Made by a program: the position numbers and the translations under genes
Source: an uncultured Verrucomicrobiota bacterium
Lineage (GTDB): Bacteria > Verrucomicrobiota > Verrucomicrobiia > Verrucomicrobiales > Verrucomicrobiaceae
Direction: 5' to 3'
Assembly: GCA_903838675.1 (NCBI GenBank)
Contig: CAILZI010000178.1
Location: forward strand, 21,296 to 85,295
Length of the DNA: 64,000 nt
Shown: in pieces, positions 16,259-25,534 of the stretch
Layout: each line of letters opens with the position of its first letter
Numbering within the stretch: the stretch's first letter is position 1
Notes under the pieces: generated by a model
What the model was told of the DNA's origin: nothing
Database searches by the model: none
Seen by the model: only the letters and a program-made list of their open reading frames with translations

Positions 16259-17689
16259 TCAGGCATTTTCAAACTTTCGCCAATACAGCAGTGCGATGGG
16301 GACCATGCTGAGGCATTCCTGGCCTGCCTTGGCGACACCCGCCATGGTGTGTGTGCTCCAGGCTCCAAGGACGAAGGAGATAGCGATCAAAATGGCGGAG
16401 CCAAAAGTGAAAACTGCCCGTGGTGAGATGGTGAGGTGAACGGGACGGGTTTCTTCACCGAGCAGATCAATGAACCGTGCAGCGCAGAGTATGAGAACAA
16501 TGACAGAGAGCCAGCCGTTGTCATCGAGCCTGCCGGGGGTTAGGTAATCATAGGCGCCGTGTGCAGTGACGACCAGCATGAAAGTGACGATGAATTCATC
16601 TGCACGCGCGAAGCGAGTGAGCAGCATGCGGTAGAGGCTGTGTGCGCAGATGCCGGTCAGGGAGATATGGAGGAAATTGGCGGAGAGGAAGCGTGTCCAA
16701 GCGACGCTTCCGCCGAAATTCTGATAGTAGCCGATGTTTTCCTCCAGCGAAAACCCAAGCCCGACAAAAGCACCCGTAAGAAGTGCAAGTCCCGGAGTAC
16801 GACGCCACATCAACCATGGCAGAAAAAGAGAAAAGAGCAGGAGCTTGCAGCCCTCCTCACGCAGTCCTACTCCCAGGATGAAGTAGATCAGGTCGTGCGG
16901 AAAGGGGGCCGCAGAAGTCATGCCCTGAAAGAACTCCTGATAGGCGAGTATGCTGAGTGTGGGCCATACGCTGGCCACCCCGGCAATGATGGCTGCGATT
17001 GGACGCGCCCAGCGCCAGCGCTCGTGGTCGCTATGCTGCACCAAAATGAAATACCATAGAGCGGCAACAAAGAATGCGAGACCAAGCATGCCATATGGAA
17101 TTGCATTGAGGCGGTGAAGGATGAGCCCATGCCACTGCATCCAGACATCGCCCAGCAGTGAGCCTGCATGGTGTTGGAGCAGGGGCGGGCATTGCTCGAT
17201 CCAGCCGGGCTGTGCGGCAATGGCGCGGAGCAGTTTAAGGTCGCGCAGTGTCACGGCCAGATGCAATGCATCCTCACGAGAGGTTTTGGCATCTGCGAAG
17301 TGCAGGCCCTCGGTGTAAAACGCCTCCATGGCAGCCGGGATATTGTTGCGGCGCTTTTGCACACTCCCGAGAAGCTCTGCGGCGAGCATTTCTGCAGGCA
17401 ATGCCCGGGCATTATGCTCCAGCTGCTGCAGCGCAGCGGGATCTGCGGCGAGTGTCGCAGCAAGAAAACTTTGGAACAAACCGGCGGGTGCATCCGTGGT
17501 GGCATGCTGCTGAATGAGTTCTGCCACTTCATAGCCGCCAATTTTTCCCGCCTGAGTAAAATTTTGAAACACACCCGCATCGTTTTCTTCTGTCAATTCA
17601 GGCAGCTGGGCCAGGGAGCATGCGCAGCCAGATGGCGAGCTGGCGCGGCTGTGGGGTGGGTTCATGCTGCAGGCGGTTAAATTCCTCAT
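16259..17689 (-). CDS. PrsW-family intramembrane metalloprotease
   Basis: A protein of up to 476 residues. The C-terminal half has about seven membrane segments with the PrsW motifs EEGCK (EExxK), FSLEENIGYYQN (EExxN), HISLTGICAH and AHGAYDY, which are the zinc and active-site residues of this family of membrane-embedded proteases. The N-terminal ~190 residues are soluble and helical. ATGs exist at 17689 and 17665, neither with a good ribosome-binding site, and the ORF overlaps the end of the upstream small membrane gene by 68-92 bp in another frame. This may mean that one base is missing and both are one gene. Confidence 0.85.
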   Translation of the reverse strand: MRNLTACSMNPPHSRASSPSGCACSLAQLPELTEENDAGVFQNFTQAGKIGGYEVAELIQQHATTDAPAGLFQSFLAATLAADPAALQQLEHNARALPAEMLAAELLGSVQKRRNNIPAAMEAFYTEGLHFADAKTSREDALHLAVTLRDLKLLRAIAAQPGWIEQCPPLLQHHAGSLLGDVWMQWHGLILHRLNAIPYGMLGLAFFVAALWYFILVQHSDHERWRWARPIAAIIAGVASVWPTLSILAYQEFFQGMTSAAPFPHDLIYFILGVGLREEGCKLLLFSLFLPWLMWRRTPGLALLTGAFVGLGFSLEENIGYYQNFGGSVAWTRFLSANFLHISLTGICAHSLYRMLLTRFARADEFIVTFMLVVTAHGAYDYLTPGRLDDNGWLSVIVLILCAARFIDLLGEETRPVHLTISPRAVFTFGSAILIAISFVLGAWSTHTMAGVAKAGQECLSMVPIALLYWRKFENA

Positions 17690-17888
17690 GCAACCGGCTC
17701 AATTCGAGGGAGACGCCAGGACTTTGTTTTGGTTCCCCATGACTGACAGCGCCAATCACGATCACACTGGCAATGATCATGCCTGAGGCGATGATGCTGG
17801 CGGCTGTGCGCAGCAGGAAAAGACGATTGCGTGTGAGGTAGTGCGTTCGAGCACGCCAGCCGTGAAAAAGAGAACGCTCCTTGCTCAT
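17598..17888 (-). CDS. Small membrane protein, possibly the N-terminal part of the PrsW protein
   Basis: A 96-residue ORF with one hydrophobic helix (NRLFLLRTAASIIASGMIIASVIVIGAV) followed by a helical stretch LELSRLHEEFNRLQHEPTPQPRQLAIWLRML. No family recognised. It overlaps the following PrsW ORF out of frame. Joining QLAIWLRML to AQLPELTEEND by a one-base shift would give a continuous membrane-anchored helical domain leading into PrsW, so it may not be an independent gene. Confidence 0.55.
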   Translation of the reverse strand: MSKERSLFHGWRARTHYLTRNRLFLLRTAASIIASGMIIASVIVIGAVSHGEPKQSPGVSLELSRLHEEFNRLQHEPTPQPRQLAIWLRMLPGPAA

Positions 17889-17895
17889 GCTGAAT

Positions 17896-18207
17896 TCAAG
17901 GGTCCACTTTTTTCCACCAGTCGGGAGCTTGCTCCCAAGGAGCCCGCGATCCAGGCTCCTCTTCTGGATTGGTTGTGCGGGCTTCTGTTGCGGACTCTTC
18001 CTCCAATTCCATCAGCAGTTTGACATGCGGCTCCGGCTTTGTGGTGCGCCGCCAGATCAGCCAGGCCCACATGGCAAATGCGCCCAGGAGAAAAAACAGC
18101 GTGCCGAGTGTGAAAAGCACAAACCAGTCAGAGGCCTCAACCCATTCACGCGGCACCTTGGTTGTACCACCTTCGGGCCGAGGGAGGAAGGCGAGGAGCG
18201 CGTGCAT
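17896..18207 (-). CDS. Small single-pass membrane protein
   Basis: A 103-residue protein with one transmembrane helix (WFVLFTLGTLFFLLGAFAMWAWLIW) followed by a charged acidic tail ending in WEQAPDWWKKVDP. No family recognised. It stops 7 bp before the next minus-strand gene and starts 14 bp after the GNAT gene, so it is likely part of a GNAT-to-PrsW transcription unit. The other ORFs at this place are shadows. Confidence 0.6.
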   Translation of the reverse strand: MHALLAFLPRPEGGTTKVPREWVEASDWFVLFTLGTLFFLLGAFAMWAWLIWRRTTKPEPHVKLLMELEEESATEARTTNPEEEPGSRAPWEQAPDWWKKVDP

Positions 18208-18221
18208 GATGGCTGACTGCT

Positions 18222-18695
18222 TTAGATGTCGTTAAAGACGAGGCGCATAGGGATCATCTTGGAAAACTGGAAGCCGTGTTGTTGAAAGAAGGACTGCGAG
18301 TCGGCGCTGATGCGGTCAGTCAGAAGAGTGATGCGGCGGAAGCGTTTTTCACGCGCGAATTCGATGGCGTGATTGAGCAGACGTCCGCCATACCCCTGCC
18401 GACGGTGCTGAGGATGCACGATGACGTCCTCCATGATCAGGACCAGACCACCTTCCGCAGTGCTGATGGTGAAGAGCAGGTTGATCATGCCGATGACCTT
18501 GTGTTCCGTGCGCAGCACAAAGATTCGGCCGCGATTAGGCTGTTCCAAAATGAGACGCAGGCCGTGTTCCTGCTTGGAGCGGTCCGGCTTGAAATCCTCT
18601 TCTTCACTGAACAAGGCAAGAAGCAGTTCCACCAGCTGTGGCAGGTCTTCGATTGTTGCCGGTTCGATATGGGGCTCAATGTCGGTGGCGGGCAT
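18222..18695 (-). CDS. GNAT-family N-acetyltransferase
   Basis: A 157-residue acetyltransferase. The acetyl-CoA loop is VHPQHRRQGYGGRLLNHAIEFAREK (R/Q-x-x-G-x-G/A), preceded by the strand LVLIMEDVIV and followed by FRRITLLTDRISADSQSFFQQHGF, typical of GNAT motif B. The acceptor substrate is unknown. First gene of the minus-strand run down to cls. Confidence 0.9.
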   Translation of the reverse strand: MPATDIEPHIEPATIEDLPQLVELLLALFSEEEDFKPDRSKQEHGLRLILEQPNRGRIFVLRTEHKVIGMINLLFTISTAEGGLVLIMEDVIVHPQHRRQGYGGRLLNHAIEFAREKRFRRITLLTDRISADSQSFFQQHGFQFSKMIPMRLVFNDI

Positions 18696-18816
18696 GGCTT
18701 ACAGAATAACGGGCTCGTGAACAAAGGCAATGCGTTCAATGCATCGACTTCGGCAGGCAGCGTATTTCGCCCCAGAATGACGTTTATTTAATCCGCCACC
18801 TCAAGTCTGCCGTTTC

Positions 18817-21348
18817 CTAGCGCTTTTGCATTGCCTCCCGCAGGTTCTCCCAGGCTCGGCGATAGTCCTGCTTCAACGTGTATAATGTGGCGATTTCTTG
18901 GCGGACGTACACAGGGGCATTGGGGAACGCGGCTACTTTTTCCAGTGTGCGCAGCGCTCCGTCGAGGTCTCCCTGGGCCTTCTGTGCCTGGAATAAATCA
19001 ATGCCGCGTCTTGTATCGGTCGGATTGTAAAGCAAGGCACGCTCCAAGGCGGGGATGTCGGTGCTGGTGCCAGGTGAAGTTCGAATGACCGATGGGAGGT
19101 AGGGGATGGCTGTTTGACACGCACGCTGGAAATCGGAATTGCGAGCATAGTGTTCCGCAAGAATGCGCCAGCCGTCGTCCCGCCACTTGCGGTTGGTTTC
19201 CAGAGCAGTGATAAGAGCCTCTTGGTTGCCAAATTGATGCCAGATGCTGAAGAGATTTTCCCGATGCGAAGGATCCAAACCTCGGAGATCGGGTTGTTGG
19301 GCCAGAAGACTTTTCAAACAAAGGTCAAATTCATCCCTGGTCTGAACACTCCTAAGAAACTCGAATTTTAATTCCGAAGTTGTGGCCAGCGTCCAAAGCG
19401 GTTCACGCAGTTCGGGGTGCTGGTAGGAATAGCCAAGCATTGCACGATAATAACCAAAGTCTCCGGGGGCTGCCTCTGGATAGCGGCGAAGGAATTCGCG
19501 CCAACTCACGAATGCATACTGAGGGTCGAAATCGAGCCAATACAGCCCTTCAGTGAAGCAGGTCAAAGCGTAAGTGGGATCAAGCGCGCGGGAACGAGAA
19601 AAATCCAACAAAGCCTTCTCCTTTGGCTGGCCGAGACGGAGACGCAGACACGCTCTTTCGTAGTAGTAACGAAAATCCATCGGCACCATTTCAATGGCCT
19701 GATCCATAAGCGGCAGCGCGCCCGCAGGAGAGCCGGAATCAGCCAGTTTGCCTGCCCGGTTACGTAATGCTTCCGCCGCGCTTGTGCCGGGTAAAACCGG
19801 ATGCCCTAGCGCTATGGCCGTCCAGGCCGAGCCAAGTGCCAGCAGCATGACTCCACACAGACGGAAGGTCATTCGTAGTGGCATGCTGGCTGCGTTTGGA
19901 AGCCTGCGTGGCCGAATCGCAATTCCTGCCAGCAGGGCCATTAGGAGCGCATAACCGAGACCATGATTGGGCACATCACCCAGGCCGTGAATGACTCCAA
20001 TACTAAAAACGATGGCTGAGGCGTTGCGCAGACGACGATCCTGCATGCCTGATTTGCGTTTCTTTTTCTTGCCATACCAGGGGCCGGTAGACATGAAAAT
20101 CCAAATGAGCAACAAAATGGCTGGTAGAACTGTCAGCAACCCGCCTTCTGCCAGAAGCCAGAGCAAATCACTTTCAGGATGGAGGTAGCGTCGGATGTGC
20201 TCGGACATGCCGGACACTTGAGGAAAAACGGCATCGAAATTTCCCAGTCCGATGCCAATCCAAGGGTGATCAAGGGGCATCTTGAGGCTTTCCAAAAACA
20301 GGGAGCCACGACCGTTGTCTGAAGCAAATTGTGCAAGGCCACCTTCTGACAACCGCTTGGAAACGTTCCCACCGGACATGATAAGCAAAGTCGAGATGAT
20401 GAAAACCAATGCTGTTGAGACCGCCAGTTTTTGAAGGAAACCACGCCGCATGGCAATGGTGCCAAACCAGGCGGTCATGCCAAAAAACAGCAGGAGCAGG
20501 CCTGCACGAGAACTGTTCATGAATATGCAGATGACAGGCGGTATAAACCCCAGCAAACAAGGGATCCATATACGCGATTTGCGTCGATGCGCATCAAAGC
20601 CGGTCGCAGCACAGAGTACGCAAGTCATAGCAGCGATGCTGCTGATATGATTGCGATTGGCAAAGGGGCCGAATGCATTGCCCCATTCCTTGGGGTTGCG
20701 CGGCCACCAAGGGATGGTGATTGACTTGGTTCCCTCAAAGATTGACAGCACGCAAATCAGGATTCCGCCAAAGGTGACGATGTGGATCATCGCCCGACGT
20801 TGGTGGTCTGAAAATCCCCGGGTAAGACACCATCCGAGCCAGGCACAGCAGGCGGCAAAAAATAACCATGCCTCCATTGTTACGGATGATTGGGGGGTCA
20901 GGCTTTTGGACAGGTGGATGTCCCAGTCTTGGACCAAGGCTGTTTGCCAGGCTGGAGGATGAAACAACCAACTGGATGGCAGAAACGAGAGCAGCGGAGC
21001 CAGTATGGCACCCAGCAGACCCAGCAAAGCTACTGGCGGGAGTTTGCGCTTGGGCGCAAAGAAGATCAGCAGGAGGGCCAGCAAGATGGTGATCAGCCCT
21101 TTAGACCATGTTTCGCGGCCAGCACCGAAAATGCAGGCAACTATGGGCAGTGCTGCAAAGACATATCCCTGCCATGCAGGCCCTGGGACATCATAGCTGC
21201 CCGCCTGAGCCTTGGTGCCGTCGTCTTCAAAGTCGTCTTCCTGTGCGTCATCCGTCCGAAGAGGCGATTCCGTCTCATCAGCTTCATCCTCAGCAAGGAG
21301 TGGAAGCTTTTTCACGGCCTCTTCAAACTGGTCTGACTTGTTTTTCAT
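18817..21348 (-). CDS. O-antigen ligase/polymerase (Wzy/WaaL-like) membrane protein with TPR tail
   Basis: An 843-residue protein. An acidic N-terminal cytoplasmic region (~1-60) is followed by about twelve membrane helices. GPFANRNHISSIAAM and the large loop ending NFDAVFPQVSGMSEHIRRYLHPESDLLWLLAEGG, with conserved Arg and His, are typical of the O-antigen ligase superfamily. The last ~330 residues are TPR-like helical pairs (MDQAIEMVPMDFRYYYERACLRLRLGQPKEKALLDF). It probably polymerises or ligates a surface polysaccharide in the periplasm. Its ATG overlaps the stop of the WecA-like gene (ATGA). Confidence 0.87.
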   Translation of the reverse strand: MKNKSDQFEEAVKKLPLLAEDEADETESPLRTDDAQEDDFEDDGTKAQAGSYDVPGPAWQGYVFAALPIVACIFGAGRETWSKGLITILLALLLIFFAPKRKLPPVALLGLLGAILAPLLSFLPSSWLFHPPAWQTALVQDWDIHLSKSLTPQSSVTMEAWLFFAACCAWLGWCLTRGFSDHQRRAMIHIVTFGGILICVLSIFEGTKSITIPWWPRNPKEWGNAFGPFANRNHISSIAAMTCVLCAATGFDAHRRKSRIWIPCLLGFIPPVICIFMNSSRAGLLLLFFGMTAWFGTIAMRRGFLQKLAVSTALVFIISTLLIMSGGNVSKRLSEGGLAQFASDNGRGSLFLESLKMPLDHPWIGIGLGNFDAVFPQVSGMSEHIRRYLHPESDLLWLLAEGGLLTVLPAILLLIWIFMSTGPWYGKKKKRKSGMQDRRLRNASAIVFSIGVIHGLGDVPNHGLGYALLMALLAGIAIRPRRLPNAASMPLRMTFRLCGVMLLALGSAWTAIALGHPVLPGTSAAEALRNRAGKLADSGSPAGALPLMDQAIEMVPMDFRYYYERACLRLRLGQPKEKALLDFSRSRALDPTYALTCFTEGLYWLDFDPQYAFVSWREFLRRYPEAAPGDFGYYRAMLGYSYQHPELREPLWTLATTSELKFEFLRSVQTRDEFDLCLKSLLAQQPDLRGLDPSHRENLFSIWHQFGNQEALITALETNRKWRDDGWRILAEHYARNSDFQRACQTAIPYLPSVIRTSPGTSTDIPALERALLYNPTDTRRGIDLFQAQKAQGDLDGALRTLEKVAAFPNAPVYVRQEIATLYTLKQDYRRAWENLREAMQKR

Positions 21349-22820
21349 GCCGTGGTTGGGAGCGGAATATGGGGAGGAGTTGCTGCAGATTCGATTTCAG
21401 GGCTGGACGGCAGAGCCTTCCATTTTTCCAGACAGCGTTCGAGCGCAGGAACCAGCACATCAAGTCGGAGATGCCATTCACTGAGCTCAGTGTCATCTTT
21501 TGGGCGGTGTATTGTGAAATTTCTGCCGCCCCCCAAGACTAATACTTCTGGCTGGCTGCCGTTCTGGGCGTTCATGCTCAACCCCATGCGTTCCAGGCCA
21601 TGCTGAAACATGGAGGCAAAGCTTTGCAGATCCGCGCAGCGCTCCACCTCAAAATCCAATACTCGACCATAGGCCCGAAAAAATTCCCGCTGTCTGCGGC
21701 GCTCCATCGTGTCGCTGATTTGGGTGCGGAAATTGGACCAGCTTCGGATATATCCAAGATAGCGGGCTGTGCCCAATGCCAGCAAAAATAACAATGCTCC
21801 AATCATTGGCAGAGCAATTCCTTTGGTCATCAGGATGCTCACCCCCACCAAGCTCAGGGCCAGACAGACGGCATACATTGCTGCAAGTGCCCCCCCCTTG
21901 CTGTAACCAAGCAGAATCAACCGATGATGGATGTGTTCAGCATCCGCGTTGAAGATGGAAACTCCCCGGATGGCTCTGCGGATGATGGCAAACAGGGTGT
22001 CCAAAATTGGCACGCCCAAGGCTATGATGACAACCAGCAATGCGCCAATGATTGAACCTTTGTTCGATGTGAACAGTGACACGGAAGCGATGAAAAAACC
22101 GATCAAATAAGCTCCTCCATCACCTAGAAAAATCCTGGCTGGTGGGAGATTAAAGATCAGGAAACCCGCAAGTGCGCCCGCCATTGCCAGTGAGACCACC
22201 AGCACGTCGGGCTGGCGGCTGTAATAGCCGAGGAACGCAAGGGTAAGGCTCAGGAACAGACCGAAACCGCCAGCCAGCCCATCCATGCCATCAATCAGGT
22301 TGACGATGTTGGGAATGCTCACCAGCCAGATCAAGGTCAGCGGCAGACTCCACCAACCCAATGACACAGAGCCCTCCCCGAAAGGGTTGCTGAGAATGTC
22401 AATCGACACCCCCAGAGAATACAATATTAAAGCCGTGCCAATTTGGCCCACCAACTTCACCCTGGCACCCAAGGGTTTAAGATCATCCACGAAGCCCACG
22501 CTGAATATCAGCGCATTGCAGACCGCTATAGGCAGCCAGCGCGTCCAGCCTAGTCCGCCAATGTAACCTGCAACCAGCGAGGCCAGACCTACGGCCAGGA
22601 AAATAGGGGCACCACCAAGTCTTGAAATCGCTTTTTCATGCAGTTTTCGCCGCGTATCCGGTTCATCCAGGCCGATTCGCCCACCGCGCTGCAGTATCCA
22701 CCAAGTCCCAATCGCGGCCACCAGCAGGGCACCGCCAAAATAACAAGCCATTTCCAACCAGGTGACGTGCCTCGGAGCCCACGGGCCCATGGAGGTGTCT
22801 TGGATGGCTGGATCAAACAT
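21345..22820 (-). CDS. MraY/WecA-type undecaprenyl-phosphate glycosyl-1-phosphate transferase
   Basis: A 491-residue membrane enzyme with ~11 helices that loads a first sugar phosphate onto undecaprenyl phosphate. Seen motifs: LDEPDTRRKLHEKAISRLGGAPIF, GFVDDLKPL (DD motif), NIVNLIDGMDGLAGG (catalytic Asp region), RIFLGDGGAYLIGF and NADAEHIHHRLILLG (HIHH). The C-terminal ~120 residues are an extra soluble domain not usual for WecA. It initiates a lipid-linked polysaccharide and is coupled to the ligase gene by a 4-bp overlap. Divergent from mnmE. Confidence 0.92.
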   Translation of the reverse strand: MFDPAIQDTSMGPWAPRHVTWLEMACYFGGALLVAAIGTWWILQRGGRIGLDEPDTRRKLHEKAISRLGGAPIFLAVGLASLVAGYIGGLGWTRWLPIAVCNALIFSVGFVDDLKPLGARVKLVGQIGTALILYSLGVSIDILSNPFGEGSVSLGWWSLPLTLIWLVSIPNIVNLIDGMDGLAGGFGLFLSLTLAFLGYYSRQPDVLVVSLAMAGALAGFLIFNLPPARIFLGDGGAYLIGFFIASVSLFTSNKGSIIGALLVVIIALGVPILDTLFAIIRRAIRGVSIFNADAEHIHHRLILLGYSKGGALAAMYAVCLALSLVGVSILMTKGIALPMIGALLFLLALGTARYLGYIRSWSNFRTQISDTMERRRQREFFRAYGRVLDFEVERCADLQSFASMFQHGLERMGLSMNAQNGSQPEVLVLGGGRNFTIHRPKDDTELSEWHLRLDVLVPALERCLEKWKALPSSPEIESAATPPHIPLPTTA

Positions 22821-22964
22821 GTTTAACTAGGGAAATTTGGTTGGTAAGTGGACAAGCATAAGCGTTGCATATTGAAGGATCAAGACTTCAGCGTTGAAGA
22901 AGTCTTTTGTTGCAACTTCCCGGAACGCTTCTTGAACTTTTGCAGCGCCCCCCCACCATCGCCA

Positions 22965-24311
22965 ATGCTCAACGACACCATCGCCGCCATTTCTACCGCC
23001 TTGGGAGAGGCTGCGATCAGTGTTGTGCGCGTTTCCGGCCCGCGGGCGCTGCAAATCGCCTCACGGGTCGCCAGGTTGCCGTTGAATGTTACACCACGAA
23101 GGGCGCAACTTGTTACCATGGTCGATGCGGACGGAGCCGCACTCGATCAGGGTCTGCTGCTTTATTTCAATAGCCCGGCGAGCTATACCGGTGAGGATGT
23201 CATCGAATTCCACGGTCACGGCGGCGTTCTCGTCACTCAGCGTGTTCTGGATCGTTGGCTTGCCTGTGGGGCGCGTGCCGCTGAACCGGGTGAATTCACC
23301 CAGCGTGCCTTTTTGAATGGCAAAATGGACCTCACGCAGGCTGAGGCCGTGATGGATTTGATTCATGCCCAAAGCACGCTAGCCCTTCGTGCCGCCAATG
23401 AGCAACTCGGCGGTGCCATCGGTCGCGAAGCTGCTGCTATGCAGCAGGAGATCATCCCTGTGCTCGCCCATATAGAGGCTTATATCGATTTTCCCGAAGA
23501 AGACATATCGCCGGAAACTGGGGCTGATCTCCTTCGCCGCATCGACGTCGTGCTCGGGCGTGCGCAAAAACTCATAGCGACCTCCGAACAGGGCCGCATC
23601 CTGCGTCATGGTGCCCGGACGGTCATCTCGGGCGCTCCTAACGTTGGTAAAAGCAGCCTTCTCAATGTCCTGCTGGGATTCGAGCGTGCCATTGTTAGTC
23701 CCACCGCTGGCACCACCCGCGACACCATTGAAGAAATCATTCAAGTCCATGGAATCCCTCTGCGTCTCATCGATACCGCTGGTTTGCGTGAACCGGGCGA
23801 CGACATCGAACGCGTTGGCATTCAGCGTACTGAGCGCGAACTGGATCGCGCAGATCTCGTTATCGAAGTCGTCGATGCCAGCCAACCGCAATGCCCAAGT
23901 CAACGGCTTCAACTTCCGGCCGAACTTGCCCGCCGCAGGATCCTTATTCTCAACAAAAGCGATCTTGGAATGCATGCTGATTGGAGCGGCGTTCAAGGTG
24001 CAATCCCGCTTTCCTGCCTTAATGGTGAAGGCATCGAACCGCTAAGCGATGCCATTCGCGATGTCATTGCCACCGCTGGACCGCTCGCTGCGGATCATCC
24101 CATTGCCATCAATGCACGGCACAAGGCCGCTTTCGAACGCTGTGCCGAGCGTCTCCGGGCCGCCAGAGCGGCCTTGGATCATAATGAGGCTCCTGAATTC
24201 ATCGCGCTTGAAATTCGAGACGCTCTCCTGGCTCTTGGCGACGTCATCGGCCAGGTCGATGTCGAGCGCATCCTTGATGTCATCTTCTCCACCTTCTGCA
24301 TAGGAAAGTGA
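22965..24311 (+). CDS. mnmE: tRNA modification GTPase MnmE
   Basis: A 448-residue protein read from MLNDTIAAISTALGEAAISVVRVSGP at 22965. The longer track ORF begins 39 codons upstream without support. The N-terminal THF-binding domain (YTGEDVIEFHGHGG; PGEFTQRAFLNGKMDLTQAEAVMDLIHA) is followed by the G domain: GAPNVGKSSLLN (G1), TAGTTRD (G2), DTAG (G3), NKSD (G4). It ends in FCIGK with the conserved catalytic Cys. With MnmG it makes cmnm5U34 in tRNAs; mnmG is not in the window. Confidence 0.97.
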   Translation: MLNDTIAAISTALGEAAISVVRVSGPRALQIASRVARLPLNVTPRRAQLVTMVDADGAALDQGLLLYFNSPASYTGEDVIEFHGHGGVLVTQRVLDRWLACGARAAEPGEFTQRAFLNGKMDLTQAEAVMDLIHAQSTLALRAANEQLGGAIGREAAAMQQEIIPVLAHIEAYIDFPEEDISPETGADLLRRIDVVLGRAQKLIATSEQGRILRHGARTVISGAPNVGKSSLLNVLLGFERAIVSPTAGTTRDTIEEIIQVHGIPLRLIDTAGLREPGDDIERVGIQRTERELDRADLVIEVVDASQPQCPSQRLQLPAELARRRILILNKSDLGMHADWSGVQGAIPLSCLNGEGIEPLSDAIRDVIATAGPLAADHPIAINARHKAAFERCAERLRAARAALDHNEAPEFIALEIRDALLALGDVIGQVDVERILDVIFSTFCIGK

Positions 24312-24338
24312 TTCTGGCACCGTTTGACTCCACCTACC

Positions 24339-25223
24339 ATGAACCGCCGCCATTTCTTCACCACCGCGCTCGCTGCTACCGCTGCTACGCGTCTCAGCGC
24401 TCAGTCCATCGACAAAGCCGCCGCTGATCCGGCCTACATCATCAAAAACCATGGAATCAAGCACTCAGTCATGGGCTGGTGCTTCAACCCCATGGACACG
24501 ATGGTTCTGGCCAAGCACGCCAAAGACATCGGCCTCGTCGGCATGGAAGGCATTGATCGTAAATACTACACCGATGTTAAGGCTCTTGGCCTGGACATCT
24601 CCCTTGCTGCGGGCCACGGTTTCACCAACGGGCCATGCAATCCCAAGTTCCGCGATGAAGTCATCTCCAAGCTCAATGATGCCATCGACGTGGCCGCCGC
24701 TGTCGGCTGCAAAAAGGTTATCACCTTTACCGGTATGAAATTTGAGGGCATGGACCGTGAGCAGGCCATCAAAGACTGTCTCGACACCTGGAAAGTCGTC
24801 CTTCCGCATGCCGAAAAGAAGGGCATCACCCTCGTGCTTGAGCACCTGAATTCACGCGACAACACCCACCCGATGAAAGGCCATCCCGGCTACTTTGGTG
24901 ATGATGTGGATTTTTGCGTAGATCTCGTCAAACAGATCGGCAGCCCCAACTTCAAGCTGCTCTTTGATATCTACCACGTCAGCATCATGAACGGCGACAT
25001 CATCCGCCGCATGCGCATTCACAAAGATTACATCGGCCACATCCATACCGCTGGCAATCCTGGTCGCTGCGAGCTCGACGAGCATCAAGAGATCAATTAT
25101 CCCGCTGTCATGCAGGCGCTGCTCGAAATCGGGTACCACGACTTCGTCGCGCACGAATTCATCCCGACTTGGGACGATCCGATTCTCGCGCTGCGGCATG
25201 CCGCGATGGTGTGTGATGTTTAA
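24339..25223 (+). CDS. Exported xylose-isomerase-like TIM-barrel protein (hydroxypyruvate isomerase type)
   Basis: A 294-residue protein read from the ATG at 24339 (MNRRHFFTTALAATAATRLSA), a Tat-like signal. The rest is an AP-endonuclease-2/xylose-isomerase-like TIM barrel: GCKKVITFTGM, KKGITLVLEHLNSRDN, FKLLFDIYHVSIMNGDII, HIHTAGNPGRCELDEHQEINY and FVAHEFIPTWD. The E, D, H and E residues are the expected metal ligands. The closest named relatives are hydroxypyruvate isomerase-like proteins. Substrate unknown. It lies 27 bp after mnmE and may be cotranscribed. Confidence 0.87.
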   Translation: MNRRHFFTTALAATAATRLSAQSIDKAAADPAYIIKNHGIKHSVMGWCFNPMDTMVLAKHAKDIGLVGMEGIDRKYYTDVKALGLDISLAAGHGFTNGPCNPKFRDEVISKLNDAIDVAAAVGCKKVITFTGMKFEGMDREQAIKDCLDTWKVVLPHAEKKGITLVLEHLNSRDNTHPMKGHPGYFGDDVDFCVDLVKQIGSPNFKLLFDIYHVSIMNGDIIRRMRIHKDYIGHIHTAGNPGRCELDEHQEINYPAVMQALLEIGYHDFVAHEFIPTWDDPILALRHAAMVCDV

Positions 25224-25265
25224 GCACTCTACAGCCTGGCTGAAAACTGCCAGATGAGAACAAAC

Positions 25266-25299
25266 GAAAAACCCCGCCGAGGTGAGACCCGGCGGGGTT
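25266..25299 (-). terminator. Rho-independent terminator of the pdxJ-rpmF operon
   Basis: AACCCCGCC and GGCGGGGTT form a GC-rich stem around a short loop, with TTTTT following on the minus strand. It lies just downstream of rpmF and just after the plus-strand TIM-barrel gene, and may serve both. Confidence 0.85.
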
Positions 25300-25321
25300 A
25301 AAATTATTCAAAGAGAGGGGA

Positions 25322-25510
25322 TCAGGCTTCGCCAGCGACCTTGCTGATCACCTGACGACCGCGGTAGTAACCGCAGGAAGGGCAGGCGACATGGCCGGGG
25401 ACGGAGGTGCCACATTCTGGGCAGCTCTTGAGGGTGGGCGCCTTCCAGCGGTTTGCGCCTTGACGCATGCGTTGGCGGCTCTTTGATTGTCTGCGCTTCG
25501 GATTGGCCAT
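25322..25510 (-). CDS. rpmF: 50S ribosomal protein L32
   Basis: A 62-residue protein starting MANPKRRQSKSRQRMRQGANRWK, with the zinc-type cysteine pairs CPECG and CPSCG of the zinc-binding L32 form. It is a structural protein of the large ribosomal subunit. It follows yceD by 24 bp, the conserved yceD-rpmF arrangement, and ends the operon before a strong terminator. Confidence 0.96.
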   Translation of the reverse strand: MANPKRRQSKSRQRMRQGANRWKAPTLKSCPECGTSVPGHVACPSCGYYRGRQVISKVAGEA

Positions 25511-25534
25511 GAGAGTATCGAGGTGGGGTCTGTT

